Position numbers and translations under genes: made by a program. From contig NZ_NEVM01000001.1 in the NCBI RefSeq assembly GCF_002261225.1, positions 1,488,001 through 1,552,000 of the forward strand: 64,000 nucleotides of DNA, in the 5' to 3' direction. The notes beneath the pieces were generated by a model. The model saw only the letters and a list, made by a program, of their open reading frames with translations, was not told the origin of the DNA and did not search any database. Shown here piece after piece: positions 60,407-64,000 of the stretch. The DNA comes from Bordetella genomosp. 10 (GTDB taxonomy: Bacteria > Pseudomonadota > Gammaproteobacteria > Burkholderiales > Burkholderiaceae_B). Positions within the stretch are counted from its first letter, which is position 1. Every line of letters starts with the position of its first letter.

Positions 60407-63400
60407 TTACGCCTCCGCTTCCGCCTCCTCCTCGTCGGCCTGGGCGGGCGCCTGCGCCGCCATGGCCGTCATCGTCACGTAGTCGAGCTTGCCGGTGCCC
60501 AATACCGGCAGCCGCTCCAGTATCCGGATATCGCGCGGGATCATCAGTTCGGTCGCCCCATGCGCGCGGCCCCACTGTTGCAGCGCCTTGGCATTCGCCT
60601 CGGGCGCGGTGGTGAACAGCACCAGGGTTTCGCCCTTCTTGGGATCGGGGCGGGTGACCACGGCGTGTTCGAAGCCCGGCCAGCAGGCCGCCGCCTGGTT
60701 CTCGACGGCGGGCAGGCTGACCATTTCACCGCCGATCTTGGCGAAGCGCTTGGCCCGTCCGCGGATGGTGATGAAGCCGGCGGCGTCCAGGCTGACGATG
60801 TCGCCCGTGTCGTGCCAGCCTTCGGCCGGCGGCTGCAGCACGCCGGGCGCGTCGGCGAGCATGTAGCCGGCCATGACGTTGGGACCGCGCAGGTGGAGCC
60901 GCTGGCCGTCGGCGATGCCCGGCACGGTCTCCAGCCGCGTCTCGATCCCGGGCAGCAGGCGTCCGACGCTGCCCACCTTGAAATGCATGGGCGTGTTCAC
61001 CGCGATCACCGGCGCGCATTCGGTGGCGCCGTAGCCCTCCAGGATGCGCAGGCCGAATTTCTCGGCATAGGCCTTGTGGGTTTCCTCGCGCACCTTCTCC
61101 GCGCCGGCGAAGATATAGCGCACCGAATAGAAGTCGTAGCCATGCGCCATGCGCGCGTAGCCCGCGAGAAAGGTGTCGGTGCCGAACAGCACGGTCGCGT
61201 TGGCGTCGTAGGCGAGCGCCGGCACCATGCTGTAGTGCAGGGGGCTGGGATACATCACCGTGCGGATGCCGTTGAGCAGCGGCAGCAGCGTGCCGCCGGT
61301 CAGGCCGAAGCTGTGGAAAATGGGCAGCGCGTTCAGGATAACGTCGCTGGCGTTGTAGTCGACGCGGGACGCCAACTGCGCGCAGTTCGCCAGCAGGTTG
61401 CGGTGCGTAAGCACCACGGCCTTGGGCGTGCCCTCGGAGCCGGAGGTGAACAGGATGGCCGCCGGCGCGTCGGCGCCGATCCTCAGCCTGGCATGGCGGG
61501 CGGCGGCGCGCCGGGCGGTCAGCAGCGCCCACAGTTTCTCGATGCCGCCGATGCCGGCGCCCAGGTCCTCCAGCCAGACCACGCGCACGCCATCGCCTTC
61601 CAGGGCCTCGACCGCCGCGCCCAGGTTGGCCTGTTCCACGAAGGCGCGCGCGGAAACCACGGTGCGGATGCGCGCCGTGTTGCAGGCCGAACGCATATTG
61701 GTCACGCCGGCGGTGAAGTTGAGCATGGCGGGCACGCGGCCGCTGGCCTGGCAGGCGAAGAAGGCCACGACCGCGCCGTTGACGTTGGGCAGCATCACGC
61801 CCACCGCCTCGCCGGCCTGGGTGCCGGCCGCCAGGCGCTTGCCCAGGAGCTGCGCGGCGGCGATCAGGCGGTCGTAGGTCAGCGGCTTGCGCTTGACGTC
61901 CTCCAGCACCTTCGCCTTGCCGCCGTGGATGGCGCGCGCTTCGCAGAGCGCGCCGAACAGGGTATTGCCGGTGCGCGACGTCGAAAACAGCATGTCGCTC
62001 ATCTCGTCGTAGAGGCGGCGGCCGGCGGCTTCGCGGTGCTGGCGCGCGGTCAGTCCTTCCTGGATGTGGAAGCGGCGCGGGGCCAGCACGGTCAGCGTGA
62101 TCTTCGGGAACCAGCGCGAGCGCACCTTCCCCTTCAGGTAGCTGAAGGGCGTGTACTGCGGACCGTCCAGGCGCACCGGAATGATGGGGGCGTCGGCCTT
62201 GTCGGCCACCATGCCGGGGCCGTCGAACACCTTCATCAGCGCGCCGGTGACGGTGATGCGTCCTTCGGGAAAGATCACCAGCGTATTGCCCTCGCGCACC
62301 GTCTTGATCATCGCCTTGGTCGACATCGGATTGGTCGGGTCGACCGGAAAGGCCTTGAACAGCTTGAGGAAGGGCTTGATCCACCAGGACTGGGCAATGG
62401 TGGTGTTGACCGCGAAGGTCGGCTTGCCCGGCAGGAACGCGCCCAGCAGCAGGCCGTCCAGCAGGGAGATATGGTTCACCACCACCACGGCGCGCTCGCC
62501 CGGGCGCGGCATGTGCTCCAGCCCCTTGACCTCCACGCGATAGAGCGCGCGCAGCAGCAGGCGGACCAGGTCCTTGAACAGGGTCTCCGGCAGCAGCCAG
62601 ATCGACACGAAGGCGACCACCAGCGTGGCGCCGCCCAGCACGCCGATGATGCCCGGCACGTCGACGTTGGCGGCCAGCAGTCCCGCCACCGCCAGCACGG
62701 CCAGCACGGTGACGCCGGCGTTGACGATGTTGTTGGCGGCGACGACGCGCGAGCACTCGTCGGGCGGGCTCATGACCTGGAGGATCGCGTACAGCGGCAC
62801 GACGAACATGCCGCCGGCGAAGGCGACGACGCCCAGGTCGATGAGGATGCGCAGCGAGCCTGAGTCCGCCAGGAACTGGCTTACCGACGCATTGGCGGTT
62901 TGCGGGGCAAAGCCGCTGGTCGACAGCCACAGGTCGATCAGGCCCAGCGCCATGGCGAGCGCCGAGATCGGCACGTACCGGGCGGAGACCTCGCCCTTCT
63001 GCAAGCGGTTGACGGCGATCGAGCCGGCCGCGATCGCCAGCGAGAACACGATCAGGAACAGCGTCGCGACCTCCTGCGAGCAGGCCAGCCTGTCCGAGAC
63101 CAGCGGCGCGAACTGGGAGACCAGCACCGCGCCCGCCGCGAAGAGCCAACTGATGCCGAGGATGGCCAGCCACACCCCGCGGATGCGGCGGGCGATCGAG
63201 AGGATTTCCCAGGTGCTCTTGAAGACGTTCCAGTCGATATGCTGCCGCTCGCCCAACGGGGGGGCCGGCGGCACCGCGAGGCTGGCCGCCAGGCCCAGCA
63301 CGGCCAGGACCATCAGCACGATGCCGGCCTGGTGGATGGAGATGACGCCGGCCAGCAACTGCCCGGCGAGGATGGCGAGGAAGGTGCCGGCCTCGACCAG

Positions 63401-63847
63401 CCCGGTCCCGCCCATGAGTTCGTTTTCGGCCAGTTGCTGCGGCAGGATCGAATACTTCACGGGGCCGAACAGGGTGGAGTGCAGCCCCATGCAGAACAGG
63501 GCCGTCAGCAGCAGCGGCACGGACAGCAGCCAGAAGCCGGTCAGCGCCAGGCCCATGATGGCGACTTCCGCCGTCTTGATCCAGCGTATCAGCCGCGCCT
63601 TGTCGTAGCGGTCGGCCAGTTGGCCGGCGAGGGCGGAAAACAGGAAGTAGGGGAGAATGAAAAGCCCGGTGGCGACCGTGGCGAGCATCTTGGCGCGCGC
63701 CGGATCGGCGGCATAGAGCCCGAAGTTCGCCAGGAACAGCAGGGCGTACTTCAATAGATTGTCGTTGAAGGCGCCCAGGAACTGGACCAGGAAGAGGGGG
63801 CCGAGGCGGCGCTTGGCCAGCAAGGAAAAATGGGGGGAGTGGGTCAT
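60407..63847 (-). CDS. Aas-like fusion: LplT-type MFS, PlsC acyltransferase, acyl-AMP ligase
   Basis: A 1146-residue inner-membrane protein combining lysophospholipid flipping and re-acylation. The N-terminal part (about 1-420) is an LplT-like MFS domain (GPLFLVQFLGAFNDNLLKYA, AGQLADRYDKARLIRWIKTA, HSTLFGPVKYSILPQQLAEN). The PlsC domain (about 430-640) has the HX4D motif in VVVNHISLLDGLLLGAFLPG and TLVIFPEGRITVTGALMKVF. The C-terminal adenylation domain (about 650-1125) has the P-loop AAILFTSGSEGTPKAVVLTH, RILEGYGATECAPVIAVNTP and GWHDTGDIVSLDAAGFITIR. Enterobacterial lplT and aas are separate genes; fused forms are known in other proteobacteria. An acidic Glu/Ala tail ends the protein. Tandem operator-like repeats lie upstream. 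Confidence 0.93.
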   Translation of the reverse strand: MTHSPHFSLLAKRRLGPLFLVQFLGAFNDNLLKYALLFLANFGLYAADPARAKMLATVATGLFILPYFLFSALAGQLADRYDKARLIRWIKTAEVAIMGLALTGFWLLSVPLLLTALFCMGLHSTLFGPVKYSILPQQLAENELMGGTGLVEAGTFLAILAGQLLAGVISIHQAGIVLMVLAVLGLAASLAVPPAPPLGERQHIDWNVFKSTWEILSIARRIRGVWLAILGISWLFAAGAVLVSQFAPLVSDRLACSQEVATLFLIVFSLAIAAGSIAVNRLQKGEVSARYVPISALAMALGLIDLWLSTSGFAPQTANASVSQFLADSGSLRILIDLGVVAFAGGMFVVPLYAILQVMSPPDECSRVVAANNIVNAGVTVLAVLAVAGLLAANVDVPGIIGVLGGATLVVAFVSIWLLPETLFKDLVRLLLRALYRVEVKGLEHMPRPGERAVVVVNHISLLDGLLLGAFLPGKPTFAVNTTIAQSWWIKPFLKLFKAFPVDPTNPMSTKAMIKTVREGNTLVIFPEGRITVTGALMKVFDGPGMVADKADAPIIPVRLDGPQYTPFSYLKGKVRSRWFPKITLTVLAPRRFHIQEGLTARQHREAAGRRLYDEMSDMLFSTSRTGNTLFGALCEARAIHGGKAKVLEDVKRKPLTYDRLIAAAQLLGKRLAAGTQAGEAVGVMLPNVNGAVVAFFACQASGRVPAMLNFTAGVTNMRSACNTARIRTVVSARAFVEQANLGAAVEALEGDGVRVVWLEDLGAGIGGIEKLWALLTARRAAARHARLRIGADAPAAILFTSGSEGTPKAVVLTHRNLLANCAQLASRVDYNASDVILNALPIFHSFGLTGGTLLPLLNGIRTVMYPSPLHYSMVPALAYDANATVLFGTDTFLAGYARMAHGYDFYSVRYIFAGAEKVREETHKAYAEKFGLRILEGYGATECAPVIAVNTPMHFKVGSVGRLLPGIETRLETVPGIADGQRLHLRGPNVMAGYMLADAPGVLQPPAEGWHDTGDIVSLDAAGFITIRGRAKRFAKIGGEMVSLPAVENQAAACWPGFEHAVVTRPDPKKGETLVLFTTAPEANAKALQQWGRAHGATELMIPRDIRILERLPVLGTGKLDYVTMTAMAAQAPAQADEEEAEAEA

Positions 63848-63957
63848 TGTGCTCTCTTACTCAGACGACAAGAGGGGCATGCCTGTTGTTTATTGTTCGC
63901 CGGCGGTCTTCTTTCGGAGGGCCGGCTCTTGCTTGCGGAGTGGATAGTGGCACGAAA

Positions 63958-63997
63958 TTGATCGGTGTTCAATAATATTTTGATCAGTGTTCAATAA
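63958..63997. promoter_or_regulatory. Tandem operator-like repeats at the right edge
   Basis: TTGATCGGTGTTCAATAA (63958-63975) and TTGATCAGTGTTCAATAA (63980-63997) differ at one base and repeat with a 22-base period. Each holds the dyad TTGA-N7-TCAA. The sequence is A/T-rich, about 110 bases upstream of the aas-like start. Such repeats suit a TetR-family dimer pair; a divergent regulator may be encoded just outside the window. Confidence 0.65.
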
Positions 63998-64000
63998 AAT

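Overview
The window is GC-rich (roughly two-thirds G+C by eye) and reads as a chromosomal segment of a Bordetella/Achromobacter-like betaproteobacterium (Alcaligenaceae, Burkholderiales). The reasons are three Bug-type tripartite-tricarboxylate solute-binding proteins next to catabolic genes, a response regulator and hybrid kinase strongly resembling BvgA/BvgS, a RegB/RegA redox pair beside a cyo quinol oxidase, and many GntR/TetR/AraC/HxlR regulators divergent from the genes they probably control. I found no phage, insertion sequence, CRISPR array, rRNA or tRNA gene.

Layout. 1-8.2 kb: end of a caspase-like/SEL1 gene, a lipoprotein, an uncharacterised exported/membrane pair, serS with a strong bidirectional terminator, and small uncharacterised genes. 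8.2-14.1 kb (minus): a ModA-like protein without signal peptide, a two-subunit molybdenum hydroxylase, a Bug protein and a fumarylacetoacetate-hydrolase-family enzyme, divergent from an FCD-type GntR regulator with palindromic sites between them. 15.2-18.1 kb (plus): UTRA-type GntR regulator, Bug protein and a polysaccharide-deacetylase-family hydrolase, apparently one operon. 18.1-22.3 kb (minus): phosphoketolase, a DUF2090/IolC-type aldolase-like protein and a HAD hydrolase, with an eight-copy 8-bp tandem repeat in the phosphoketolase leader. 22.4-26.8 kb: BvgA/BvgS-like two-component system with a complex upstream region and an orphan minus-strand terminator. 27-29.6 kb: aldo/keto reductase divergent from an AraC regulator.

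29.7-38.2 kb: RegA-RegB, SURF1, cyoDCBA (all minus) and a divergent MHS-type MFS transporter; this is a respiration block in which a quinone-sensing kinase lies next to a quinol oxidase. 38.3-43.8 kb: NodT/EmrB/EmrA-type tripartite efflux operon divergent from a TetR regulator. 44-45.8 kb: alpha/beta hydrolase with a Cys in the nucleophile position plus a Tat-type Bug protein. 45.8-49.6 kb: MBOAT acyltransferase and two SGNH hydrolases, probably an O-acetylation module.

49.9-57.8 kb (minus): nitrilase/amidase, branched-chain-type ABC transporter (binding protein, LivH, fused LivM-LivG, LivF), AmiC-like sensor and AmiR-like ANTAR antiterminator. The nitrilase leader contains stem-loops followed by an intrinsic terminator, exactly where an AmiR-type switch should act; I consider this the best-supported regulatory system in the window. 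57.9-60.3 kb: DHA1 MFS transporter divergent from an HxlR regulator, then a YceI-family protein. 60.4-63.8 kb: a three-domain Aas-like protein (LplT-type MFS, PlsC, acyl-AMP ligase), with tandem operator-like repeats at the right edge. Starts were moved downstream of the longest reading frame wherever a ribosome binding site, signal peptide or family N-terminus supported it.
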